Origin: Echinostoma caproni
Lineage: Eukaryota > Platyhelminthes > Trematoda > Plagiorchiida > Echinostomatidae
Direction of reading: 5' to 3'
NCBI GenBank assembly: GCA_900618425.1
Contig: UZAN01039946.1
Span: 5,689 to 69,688 of the forward strand
Length of the DNA stretch: 64,000 nucleotides
The translations under genes and the position numbers were made by a program. Below, in pieces: positions 25,901 to 35,701 of the stretch (positions are counted from its first letter, which is position 1; each line of letters opens with the position of its first letter). The notes below the pieces were generated by a model. It did no database searches and was not told where the DNA came from. It saw only the letters and a list, made by a program, of their open reading frames with translations.

Positions 25901-26673
25901 TCTGAACTGGAACTTTCGAACTACTAGAAATTTCAATGCGACACTGAAGGGCGCGCAAATTCAAACGGTGATTGGAGAGAACTCAGAACATAGAAGTAGG
26001 AGATAAAGTTTGGAATAATTACCCTTTACCCATAGCCATAAAAATTATAAGATTGGAAACTGAAATGTATTTCCCAAAGGAAATCATGTTGCACGAATTT
26101 GATCAAAACTTGTAATTTATTACTCTCCGGTTATTCTGTCCTGGCTTACCTAAACCGGATTTGAATGTCTTACACTGCCTTCTAATACAATTTTATATCG
26201 TTTTCCAGTTTATGTAAACCAGTTATTTGAGAAGAGTTATAGAGAAGAATCCTCTCTTAAATTTGGGCTACAATTCACTTTTAGCATTTCCACAGAACAT
26301 CTGTTTCACCTAAGTATTTAATGTGACGCTTTGTTGTGTGTGGTCCTTTCGACTGAAATGTAAACTTTTTGTTGTACACTTTTACATCACCAATGTGTGA
26401 GGCCCACCGCTTTTCCGAAGGTGGTTTGTCGTTTATATCGTTTTTTGTTTGGTTGAACATTGATCTTTCTTTTACAGCATATCCAAATTTGTTGATACAT
26501 TCATTGTTCTACCGCATGACTAAACAGGTAGAGAACACATTGGTAAGTAGAAAATACAACAGTGTATCATTCGAAAGTAATTCTGATTGAATTGGATCAG
26601 ATATCAATGTAAATTACAGACTCAGTAATCCCTTTCATGAATCTTATTCTGTGGAGTAGAGCCGACTAGTTTA

Positions 26674-26717
<44 letters not shown>

Positions 26718-29700
26718 ATTATTATTATTATGTCTTAGCACTTCTGTGTTAAGTCCTTTTCTCCTGAACAATCAGCCGTGATCCCCTTGAGACATATCCG
26801 GACTGAAGAAATATTGTTCTGTCTTTGCCGGTTGAAACTGTGGCTTGTTGCTTTGGGGGATTGGGATGCTAGAATTATTTGTTTATTTCAAGAAATCTCG
26901 AACTAAATAACCTTTGTCAACTACAGTTGTGAAATTTTTTAAGATCAGCTAAAGATATAAACAAACCAGTAGGCATTTCTATGCCAGATGTACTCACGAT
27001 CTAGGTGGAAGAGCAATGCGTTCTGCTGTGGGGTGCGATTCGGTTTAGCCACTTGACTCAGTTTTGTCCTGATTAAAGTGCAAATGTGCCAAAGGTGAAT
27101 CTTCCGCTCAGCAGTGTGTTTCCGATCTGCTGAATCACCTGGTACATCTCACTGCATTCTCCGAAAAGAATCTTTTTTAGTTTTTCCTCTTCATCTGTTA
27201 AATTGCCAACAACCCGTACCAGTAAGACTCTTAAAACTTCTAAAAGTACAAACTCACTGGTAAAATCGGTCCAAAACTCCGCGACTATAAAACAGGATAT
27301 TCGGAACTCCATTGAAACGATAAACATGGAACCAGAGTGAAACTATTTTACTTTGAGTGTCAGGAATTTAAATTGGTATATACGAGTTTATTAGATGAAT
27401 GTGCTAATAAACCAAAGTGTCGTCAATATTGTTTTTTACGTTTTATGGACTATCTTAGACGTTTTCTCTTCTTCCTTCAGACCAAATTATCTTCCCCTAA
27501 ATTTTTGAAACAATACACTTTACCCAAGGTGTCCCAGTAATCATTAGTCACATATTACCTCTGCCGTTTCAATATATTCTTAATGTATCACAATATTCAT
27601 ATTCGTGATCGAATAGATATGTTGTCTAAATTAACGCCCCTTTTCGTTGAAAACTTCGATCGAACTTGCTATCGTCTGTTGACCAATACATCTCCAGCCT
27701 TGGCTTAGTTGAATTTTCAAAACTTATTACACCATATCACATTTCAACTAACGAATATGAAAGTTTCTTACACCTTAGTAATGAATTTGTTTATTTTGTA
27801 TTATTTTTACCTCTTATTCCTGCATTTGTTTATCCACTAATAATAATAATGTTGTGCCTTAGACAGTATGCTATCATACACCTACCCAGAAATTATTGCG
27901 CAATATGCCTCGAACAAAGCCTGATGGCGAAATTTCTACAGCCCAAGTAACCTTCTTAGTGAATCAGTTTCGAGATTCAGAGATAAGATGATCTGGATTG
28001 ACAGCCAAGCAATCGGTACATGTGACCAAGACTACTAATATTCAGTTGTTTTTTTTAATATAAATAACTTTTTGGGCGATTCATTTTGGGCGAAAACCTA
28101 GGACGACGATTTTTTATGATTTACACAAAAAACAAAAGTGGTATGGAAATTTAGTAGATTTCGGTTCGATGTCAGTAAAGAAAGATTGTGCATTATCGCC
28201 AATTTGAAGGAAGAGGCTGGAATGTGTCGAATGTGCTTGATGTAATTGAACCAAAACACAGTGCAATGGAGCAATAGTCAAAGCCACTTCCCGTCATTAT
28301 TGACCAAAAGCAAACAATTTGCCAACCATTTTTAGTGTATCCTTCACGGTCAAGACCGCCAGAACCAAAACAGATGATCGATTCCTAGTTCTTTAATTTT
28401 GCTGCACGATCTGGATGTAACGATTGACAACAGCGCAACAGAAAAGTGTAATGGAACCAGTTAAGTTCATGGCACCCTTACTGAGGTTAGTGTCTTCAAA
28501 ACCTAATGCTTTCCAGTTTATCAAGTCAATATATAAAATAACCCAAGGTTCGCTTTCAGCATTGTTGGGATATGTTTGAATCGACATCGTTCACAGGCAC
28601 CTTACAGACATCCACTTAGATAGCATGATCTTAGAACCCCGTAGGTTTCTAGTTATCCAGGCTATTAATCAATTTTTCGTCACCCATTAAAGTACATCAT
28701 CAGGATCGGCATCAAAGTGCACGATGTATGAACCTAACTGAGGATGCCATCAACAGAAGTGATCATTTCAGAGCAAAGAAATAATGTTCGGTTTGTCGCT
28801 GAACACAAGAGCACATACAAATAAGTTACCTGCAGCACAATACATTATGATCCCACCATTTTAAAAAGCACCAATGTAGTGGATCGTATCTAAGATTAAA
28901 TGTTCATAAAAAGAATCGACACTTCAATGCGTAGCGTTTTTCTCCATTCTCAAAAACATATTTAGGCCAAGTATTTGAAATAAAAGCCCATTTTCACCAA
29001 CTAATTTGAGCAACACTCGACTGACCAAAGTTGGTGCGCTTATTAACCTGAGCGTTTGTTTCATGGATTATTTTATCCATGTGTTCATACCACAGAAGTT
29101 ATGCGTGAAGATAGCAGCGTAAACACAACAAATTTGTCCCTTTAGGTTTCCAGCCGATATAACGCCCATGACACGCAGGCTTTTGACAGCACCTATACTA
29201 TGACTTAAACTACACCAGGGCTCTTGATCTCATCTCGTCTTCGAATGGCATGCAAAACTTCACAAACTATGCTAAACAATAAAATTTAAATAATTTGCAT
29301 ATGGCCCATAGTTCATCTGGTGATTGGCATTTGCGTTCAGAGGTAACCCAACACCACAATCATGCTACCGGGTGAATCAACGTATCTTTTTTATCTGGTT
29401 AGGTAATCAAATAGGAAAATGTCAGATCTGCAGGTTTGGCTCCAAGGTTGTTCTGGTACAGTGTATGTGGACCATTTTCCGGTTCCTGATTTTGCTAAAA
29501 TCGGAGGATACTGGTACAGTAAATTTTATCGTAAAAACTACAAGTGCTCAAGGGCTTATAACGGTATACATAAGATTAGATTTGTACGTAAATTTTAACT
29601 GATCTGTTACATATACGGACGGTGGTGGCCCCATTTGTGTGTTGAATGGCAGCCTTCTGATTGGCCGCTTCCCCTTCCTAAAAAATTGTTGTATCTTTGT

Positions 29701-32700
29701 ATATTCAATAAAAAGAAGTAAAATGAAAATGAATGAATACCGCAAATGCATGAGTACTGATAACTAATAAGTGCTTGAATTGTGGTTGATCTTCTTTTGG
29801 ACTTCAATCCTCGGTTCAGTCACTCATCCATATCATCGGGAAGTATCAGACCGGAGTTCGGACGTCTTTAAAGTACAGCAGTAGCGNNNNNNTAGCGCAG
29901 TTTCACCAACCCAGCTGAGACTCGAACTTTGGACTCCTACCAGACTATAAGCTCATACTTCGGCTGATCATATTTGTCGATTAGCGTTTAGGTAGAAGTG
30001 CAGCTAGTCAGAACCTTTTTGAGATGACTACACTAATTAATTCAAAGATTCTACGAAAAAGATTATCAATAGTATGTGGGTCCGGTGAATGACGCCAATC
30101 TAAATGTTGTCTGCATTCGTAAAAATTTAACACGGAGAATTGATCTGAACATATGGTAAGCCAGGAAACGGTCCTTTGGAGATTACTTGTAAAAGCCAGA
30201 CCACCACATACTGTACCGGATAAGATCGATTCATATGCATGTTTGCAACCAAAAATGAATAGCGGATTCAACAAATACAGCTATCTACGGCCTAACAACG
30301 TGGTATAATTACTGCATTATTATTGTCGACGTGCAAGCGGATTTGTGGGCCACTTTGAATGGTAAATGCAACTCCCCTTGTCGGGGTCCAAAACTCAATA
30401 GGCGCAAAGGAAATGCGCTGCCGCTGATTTCAAACGAACTGGAAGCAGCCTGAAAGGTTGCTCAGTGGTCCTAGTAACATGAAATTACCCATGCAGTATA
30501 TGAATAATTCTTTTGACCTTTATCACTGTGATGTTTATGTATTAACAGATAAACAATTTATATATATACATATGTTTAATAAATCATCGTGAAATTAGCG
30601 GTCCTCAGTCAGAATCGTCTAGGGGATGAAGAAACAACGTTAAACTAAGAAAATTAATAACTCTATCAAGGTTCAGGTGACATTTTTTATTTGCGAGATA
30701 ATTCTGTTCCTTAAGTGAACTTCGCTGCATCCAACCTAACAAACTATGAACCACCCGTCGGAAACACATTGATGGTGAGCCGTCAAGCCTTCTGTAGTCC
30801 CAAAGTGCATATCGAAACTGTTTAGTATATGAGTAGTCAGCCACATTAAATCCTTTGTGATGATTCTGTTAATTCCAGTTTATCCAACAGTCGATTATTG
30901 TACCTGTTTTTATGAGCATTACGTTTTGAAACCAGACCTTTCGTCAATTCTGCCTTGTTCGAGGAAAATTACCGGTGACGATTCATTCAACGATCTTAAG
31001 TTAAATCCTGAAGCTTATATATTCTTCCTACAAAATGAAGAACCACTTGAGAAAACTACCTCTCAAATATGCAAACTAAAAGAATCAAAGTTTACCGGAT
31101 AGAATCCACATAATTTCACAATCGCACAACTTATACATGAAGACTCTTCCAAGCACAAAATCAATTCAGTGCCTCTGTAAAATTATTTGTCTACGCTTGA
31201 TTTATTTCAGCGTCAACTTATAACCATCTCTACGAAACAAAAGTCAACTATTCAACTTGTTCACTTGTTCGCTTGTTCATTTTCTCTCAGTTGTTGACTT
31301 TGTTGGTGTTACAACACTGTTTTGTTTCATTGCAGAATCAGGTTTTTTGTTGCTTAAGAAGTACGACGTTTTATTCTCGATTTCTATCTGGTCAATCTTA
31401 AAACTAAATACTTAGAACACCAAAAGTGCTTCTTTAATAATAGCCATGTTCAAAGATTCAAGTATCCGAATGCCTAAGATAGCACTGGCAACTGCATACA
31501 CAATAAATTTGATATCATTCAGTAAATTACACTGAGCAAATGGTACTGGCTACACGACTCAGCCATGTGAACGCTGACTTATATGACGGCTATCGGTTTT
31601 ATTTATGGTACAGTTTCCAGGAGCGATAAAACGAATAATGGGGATGTTTTGTCTTCAAGCAGTTTGATGCAGGCGCTAAACCTACTCACGAAATGACTCA
31701 TGATGAAGCGCCTTCTCGGCACCAAACAACTGTGAAAGGTATGTTGAATGCCCAAACACGTTTGTCTACATTATCATCCCTCCCCACTCCAATAACAATA
31801 AAAACGCATGCAAAAGGTATCATCCCACCTTGCCCCGCCCATCTTGCACGTATTTCTGCAATCAGTTCTTTTTTACCCCACATGTTGGCTTGTTCAAAAT
31901 CAGGCTTACTTTGATATTCGGAATACCATTATTTCATAAGTTCAGTGTTCATGGGTATGTGGGTTGCACGTCTCTTTTTTCTGATGAGATCAGATTTCAC
32001 TGGAATAAACACGAAAGCGCAATCGAAGAAGTTTAGCATTGCAGTGGTTAATTTTTACCTCTCAGTTTTTATTGTAGTGACGCGTTCTTCATCCCTTTTG
32101 TTACACGCATATAATCCAACCAAATGTCTGTAGTTTTTTATACTAGACCAGCTACCTTTAGTTGCAGCACTGGATGCTTCGAGAGACACAGGGTGGAACA
32201 TCTTCGTTGTGTACTCCTATTCGGGTCCATTCAACAATTTGATAACCACTGGCTACCCGTTCACGGCGGACTAACCCATTCGCAGCGCTATCGAACAGAA
32301 CCGTCTAGTGATACTATGACGGCAGGCAGCGAATAAAGGTAACAATGTCGACTTTATTCATGCCCTACTGTGTTCTTGATTTAAGTAGTGACCTCCTTAA
32401 TAACGTGCTTAAATTTCTACTTGAACGAAATAACTTCTTGATAAAATTTGTCTTGGGTCTGTGAAACAGGATTGGGGTGACCTTTTCGGACAGTGACACA
32501 TTCCAACCCTAATCACCACACATTGTTGAACTAAGATAGAACAATGGTGACCGTGGGACAACAGGCACAAAATTCTGCTTTCCATGGATCGAATTAAAAC
32601 ACAAGACGGCACAGATAGCCGCAAATTGGTGTATCCAATGCGTATTATTAGGACTGAAACACTTCAATTGTTCAGTTGAAACACGGATGATGCTGTACTA

Positions 32701-35700
32701 TTTAATTCAAACACATTTCAGAAAGTACTTTAAATAAATGAAAGTTAAAATTTGAGTATTATCCTACAATTTTTCTTCACAATCATTGGGCATCTTTTGA
32801 ATGTCAAATGATTTATCTGGGAAAAACGCAGACACATTGTAGGCACAGTTTCCACAAACCATCCCGTAGATACTCAACGTTGGAAATTTTTCTGCAAGTT
32901 TCTGCTGTGTGTTAAACGTTGACCAACATGATGAATACAGGTACACATCAGTTTTCACAATTCATTGCATATGTTTCCCCATTATTTAACCGCAATAAGT
33001 CTCTTAGGCTAAACTCTAGGTCCAACACTGGTCACTGTTGTACAATAGTTACGTCTGGGGTGAATTTTAATTATTCGCTATCCTTCCAGTCACTACTCCC
33101 GTGAAAAAGGACATTGTTTCTCAAAACGGAACACGCCCTTCCATCAAGCTCATCACCCTATTTGTGTGCCAAACTGTAATGCGATAAACAATGGGAATGT
33201 CTTTTAATCACAAAATCCACCGTTGAATAATAAATATCAGTATCATAATACTTGCAATAAAGAATTGAATAAAATTTAATCAGAATAAACAACTCGTTGA
33301 GTCGGACAACAGCTGACGTTTGCGCATCTCCCAACCGTGTATGGTCTTTTGTAGAGAAACTGCGGGCTCTTACGATGTGGTGTCTAAGTCCTGCACAACT
33401 CAAAATAAATGTCTACTGTAATCAAGGTGTCCATGAGAATTTAGTCTGGTCATACATGGTCTTTTTTGAAGTGTTTCTTGTTATTTTTTTTCTGATGCAA
33501 TTGCTGAAATTGCATTGTGCCTTACGTTGCCTCCCTGACTGGATTGTAAAAAGTCAACTTTGTCAGCTGGTCACCTAGCACAGGAACATTAAAGACATTG
33601 TTGCTGAGATGTTGGTTCACTGGCTTCTGACAAAAGAGTCTGTTCCGATTCTTTATAGGGCATTCCGATAAATCGGAATTGGTACATAAACATATCATTA
33701 TAAACCAAACTGCGCTGGCCCATCATTTGATAATGATGGTGGGAAATACAATTTATTCACGAACTGATATGGCGGGATCTAGCCACTGTGTCCCATTGCT
33801 TTCCATTATGATTTTGAATTTCTTTCTGAACGTGATCAGTTGATGAATTGATAAAATCTTTCACTGGTAGGGAATCTTCTGGTTTGAACACCAATTCTGA
33901 TAATTTTCAGAGTGGCATTAGACATTATTGATTCTGGTTGTTTATATCTATTCTTTCTACCCACCAAAAATGACTTCTACAAAATAAACCGACAATTCTG
34001 GGAGTGTTTTCTCATCCAGCGATCTGAAAATCTGTCAGGGCCCCATCCATGTAAGCCATAATGAGTCGTGTGATTGGGATTTTCACCACTCCTTAGAACT
34101 CAACTTCCAAAAGGATAATGATGTTTCTTCCACCCTCAACACTATCAATAGGATTATTACATTTTGTGTCGTGATTGCATCAATTTTGTCATGAATAGTC
34201 AAACGAGGATCATATCTGACTCCATTGCCAATCATAGCCACCATGCTTCTTGTTCTGTTCGCGATGAAACCACTCACTCACTATCAGTCTACTTATTCAG
34301 AGTCAGGTAACTAATTGCCTTTCTCTCAAAATGTTGGTCTCGAAGTTGTAGTTGTTGGTTTTCTCCCAGACTACTTTATTGACCTCTGCTTTAGCACCCT
34401 TCTCGGATTGCAAAGCATTTACCGTGCATTCCAAGTCACTCGTCTCGATATTGCCACACATGCAGCATCGTAAATGCCGACTTTTTTGTTTACACGCCTC
34501 CTGACAGATGTACTGGATTGGTTGATCGAATCATTCGGGACGAACAACAGTGTTTGCATTATAAAATGATAAAACCTACATCCCATCTGTAAATGTGCGG
34601 CATATTTCAACTCCTCTCGGCCAGAACAACCATAGCGAGAAATGGTTTCGTTCACTATCTGTCTGCAGGGTTTTTCTTAAATTTCATCTTCAGTGCCGTC
34701 TGCCCCTGGAAGTTTCACTAGTAGAAAAATGTCCGAATGATTCGTGCGTTTTTCCTAATATGTTCATCATATACCGTTGGTTCAGAACCTCTGAGAAACA
34801 CCAATAGCCATAGTCTAAAAGACACAATTACATATTTCAGTTTTATTACTGTTGATACAATTATGACGACAGAGCTATACGGTTGATAGCCAGGAACCAG
34901 CCCTATAAACTTGATATTTCAACATGGGCCCGCTAATTTGGATTTTGAAAATCACCGATGCGCTATGGAAATTTACAATGCGTTGGGAATTCATCCTTTT
35001 TTTTGGGGGGGGGGGGTGCATGAGGCACCATCGAATTTGATCGAACTATCACCGTGCTATCACACAATCCCTATGTACGTTTGCCGGAGTAGTATTTCAT
35101 ATACGGGTACAGCTGTAGTTTGGGCTTAACACACATTCGTATCGTCTATTGCACGTTTTCCGAGACCAACTAATCATTCATTGACAGACATGCTTCACAA
35201 TTCAGTTCTGTACGTCACTATTCAAAGGGATGTTCTTCCCTCAATCCGTGCACAGGATTCGAATCAAAAAATCTTAGGCGACAGATTTAATCTCACCTTT
35301 CCGAAACTCTACCAGTGTTACGAAGTTTCTCTACGGGTCATGAAGAGTTCTAGCCGTATTCGCATTCGCCGCCTTTGGTGATTTACAAAACACACGATGG
35401 TTGTGGTGTACTAGAAACAAAAATACAGATCAGTTGGGCACAAAAGCAACCCATGTTACACAACATTTGAGGCTCGGAATGAGGATCACTGTTTTGTGTA
35501 AGAATCAATCTAACCGTGTCTAATACTCTTATTTACCGGAATCGAACTCGCTTTAAATAATAACGAGTAGAAAGGGACACTCCAGAGTGGTGCGACTCAA
35601 ACGTTGTCCTTCCGGACCGTGGAAATCAACTCACCGATTGTGGGCGGCCAGTGCATCGTTGTTCAATGAATTGAAAACGCTTTCCCGATTATTCAACATG

Positions 35701-35701
35701 A
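7693..35701 (-). CDS. Group-2 SCP/TAPS (VAL, GAPR-1-like) gene, 5 coding exons
   Basis: A CAP-superfamily protein of the cytosolic, membrane-associated GAPR-1/GLIPR2 type; in schistosomes these are called group-2 venom allergen-like (VAL) proteins. Coding exons are 35635-35701, 22633-22805, 17111-17185, 15079-15246 and 7693-7925. Introns are about 12.8, 5.4, 1.9 and 7.2 kb, all GT/AG. The product is about 237 residues. It starts with a short N-terminal helix and no signal peptide. The CAP core follows, with GENLAY, FTQMIWKDT and YIVAHYMPKGNIRG (CAP signature 2, with Ala where secreted members have Cys, as in GAPR-1). A roughly 75-residue Lys/Glu-rich tail ends it. Junctions 2/3, 3/4 and 4/5 are in phase. 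Exon 1 has two bases too many at its 3' end. I recall a long C-terminal extension in SmVAL6, a possible orthologue. Small extra exons in the last intron cannot be excluded. Confidence 0.88.
7926..15078 (-). other. VAL intron 4
   Basis: About 7.2 kb without a recognised gene. It holds the SINE-like repeat at 9390-9620. Open frames on both strands at 8253-8636 and 10570-11212 have no motif I recognise and may be worn transposon sequence. In schistosome VAL6 this part of the gene carries extra small exons (recalled, not checked). None can be picked out here by eye. Confidence 0.5.
9390..9620 (-). repeat. SINE-like repeat with a B-box
   Basis: On the minus strand it begins near 9620 with cgccggcgtgctttgaatcg, followed by the polymerase III B-box-like gtggttcgagccc (9574-9562). 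A GC-richer body of about 180 bp then runs to 9390. Its base composition differs sharply from the flanks. No second full copy is in the window, so the repeat call rests on the B-box and composition. Confidence 0.35.
15079..15246 (-). CDS. VAL exon 4 (CAP signatures 1 and 2)
   Basis: A 168-base phase 1-1 exon. It begins after gtcgatag and ends GCAG/GTAAGT. It carries CAP signature 1 as CYFTQMIWKDT, with Tyr where the family has the second cavity His. GFGQATSADG follows, then signature 2 as YIVAHYMPKGNIRG, and it closes with FHTNVFPP, matching the NVLPP end of the GAPR-1 fold. Everything after FPPRLDAFA is beyond the CAP domain. Confidence 0.9.
15247..17110 (-). other. VAL intron 3
   Basis: Minus-strand open frames of 63-70 codons lie at 15320-15618 with no recognised motif. 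A CAGT-type tandem repeat is at about 16857-16944. Nothing else is recognised. Confidence 0.5.
16857..16944. repeat. Imperfect (CAGT)n microsatellite
   Basis: Runs of cagt with ccag variants, interrupted by attcaatattgccgt, lie within VAL intron 3. Confidence 0.8.
17111..17185 (-). CDS. VAL exon 3 (CAP middle segment)
   Basis: A 75-base phase 1-1 exon. It begins after ttttttccag and ends ACCT/GTAAGT. It encodes GGDASKMWYSQIDFHDYD and EMTYET. It aligns with the segment of GAPR-1 around WYSEI. Here the cavity glutamate position reads Gln (WYSQI). The phase joins exons 2 and 4 without adjustment. Confidence 0.88.
17773..18189 (-). CDS. Putative single-pass type II membrane protein fragment
   Basis: An open frame of 138 codons, unusually long for this AT-rich DNA outside transposons. 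It begins MPISEFCCENIHVN. A basic stretch GRR then precedes a hydrophobic segment (CMLIVTGLCLFIWYFW, roughly residues 41-56), and a hydrophilic stem-like region follows. That layout (short cytosolic end, one membrane anchor, stem) is typical of Golgi glycosyltransferases, but no catalytic motif is present before the stop. Possible donors occur in ctctcag/gtggcc and cctg/gtaaaa near the end, so it could be a first exon. It lies on the same strand as the VAL gene, inside its intron 2. It may equally be a gene fragment or chance. Confidence 0.3.
   Translation of the reverse strand: MPISEFCCENIHVNSVFCCLNKRLHWSHYLHTLSSCMGRRCMLIVTGLCLFIWYFWKLDTSTQTHTPIIQSQNFQSLNPIYETWQFNECKIPLHGDENFSFFVKFYPRSCSHQTMLHAVLPSVSSQVALSAFXIFLVP
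19042..19218 (+). pseudogene. Exon-like segment with one in-frame TGA
   Basis: A strong acceptor (ctctcttttctccattcag) is followed by 59 codons of well-composed coding sequence up to a weak donor (CAT/GTGGGG). The frame includes LFDYVTIDRLPSMSV and VHDAIDAYLAAKLTV. The eighth codon is TGA (19063-19065). The segment is phase 0 at both ends and GC-richer than its surroundings. I do not recognise the protein. It runs opposite to the VAL gene inside VAL intron 2. The plain reading is a decayed exon. Read-through or selenocysteine use is possible but unsupported. Confidence 0.3.
22633..22805 (-). CDS. VAL exon 2 (CAP helices 1-2)
   Basis: It begins after the acceptor catcatag and ends GGTG/GTAAGTG. 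It encodes FRAMHGCPPLTLD and then SRSAQKWAEDLAL, CMRHS and YGENLAYMGV. The His of CMRHS and the Glu of GENLAY are two of the four CAP cavity residues. The entry phase is two bases and the exit phase is one base. The match to GAPR-1-type CAP domains is immediate, including the HGxPPL block after the first helix. Confidence 0.9.
26676..26731. repeat. (ATT)n microsatellite
   Basis: About 18 units of att with one aat interruption. Confidence 0.95.
27073..27284 (-). CDS. Putative terminal exon, unknown protein
   Basis: After an acceptor (tatcctgttttatag) 70 codons run to TAA at 27073-27075. They include EFWTDFTSEFVLLEVLRV, NLTDEEEKLKKILFGE and CSEMYQVIQQIGNTLLSG. The residue mix (acidic/basic helix, few Cys, ends FGTFAL) looks like real protein. 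No family is recognised. Its entry phase (one base carried in) does not fit VAL exon 1 (two bases needed for exon 2), so it is probably not an alternative VAL end. No upstream exon is identified, so it may be a fragment or chance. Confidence 0.3.
29617..29738 (+). mobile_element. Second copy of the short retroposon 3' end
   Basis: It shares with 640-745 the string ttgtgtgttgaatggcagcc, then gattggccgcttccccttcc, then tttgtatattcaataaaaag. It ends in an A-rich tail (aaaatgaaaatgaatgaat). The 5' end fades at about 29617, which suggests truncation on insertion. Confidence 0.75.
29887..29892. other. 6-base assembly gap
   Basis: Six undetermined bases, flanked by tagcg on both sides. This may be a short repeat the assembler could not resolve. 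Confidence 1.
30879..31102 (+). CDS. Putative exon, unknown protein
   Basis: After an acceptor (gattctgttaattccag) the plus strand is open for about 74 codons to TAG. It reads TVDYCTCFYEHYVLKPDL, then CSRKITGDDSFNDLKLNPEA and FFLQNEEPLEKTTSQ. Either it is a terminal exon, or it ends at an internal donor (ACCG/GTGACG, 30974/30975). The latter would exit in phase 1 and could join the exon at 36923. No family is recognised. It lies antisense within VAL intron 1. Confidence 0.3.
32764..32904 (-). CDS. Putative terminal exon, unknown protein
   Basis: After the acceptor gtttaacacacag, 46 codons and TAG follow in phase 0. They include QKLAEKFPTLSIYGMV, CGNCAYNVSAFFPDKSFD and MPNDCEEKL. The composition is protein-like, with four cysteines. 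No upstream exon or polyadenylation signal was found. The phase excludes direct splicing from VAL exon 1. Confidence 0.28.
   Translation of the reverse strand, partial: QKLAEKFPTLSIYGMVCGNCAYNVSAFFPDKSFDIQKMPNDCEEKL
35635..35701 (-). CDS. VAL exon 1 (start codon, N-terminal helix)
   Basis: The ATG at 35701-35699 opens a short helix ending NDALAAH, which matches the helix before the conserved HNxxR of CAP proteins. An in-frame TGA lies upstream, and no signal peptide is visible. The donor is CG/GTGAGT at 35635/35634. As written, the exon ends cacacaatcg, giving His-Thr-Ile plus one base. Exon 2 needs a preceding phase of two bases. If one CA unit is absent the codons become His-Asn-Arg, the family motif, and the frame is restored. 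So either the assembly or the allele carries a 2-bp insertion in the short CA run. The exon match itself is firm because the helix, motif, strand and donor all coincide. Confidence 0.75.

Larger units (their letters stand above)
22806..35634 (-). other. VAL intron 1
   Basis: About 12.8 kb. It holds the ATT microsatellite (26676-26731), the short-retroposon copy (29617-29738), a 6-base gap (29887-29892) and exon-like segments at 27073-27284, 30879-31102 and 32764-32904. A long T/G homopolymer lies near 35000-35018. No other gene is recognised. Confidence 0.5.

Noticed and set aside
28393..28587. Minus-strand 64-codon frame beginning MSIQTYPNNAESEP
   Set aside because: It looks protein-like and holds a strong donor sequence inside, but no acceptor, partner exon or family was found.
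33297..33578. 93-codon plus-strand frame with NRVWSFVEKLRALTMW
   Set aside because: Overlapping frames on both strands, no splice context, and a low-complexity hydrophobic second half; probably worn repeat sequence.
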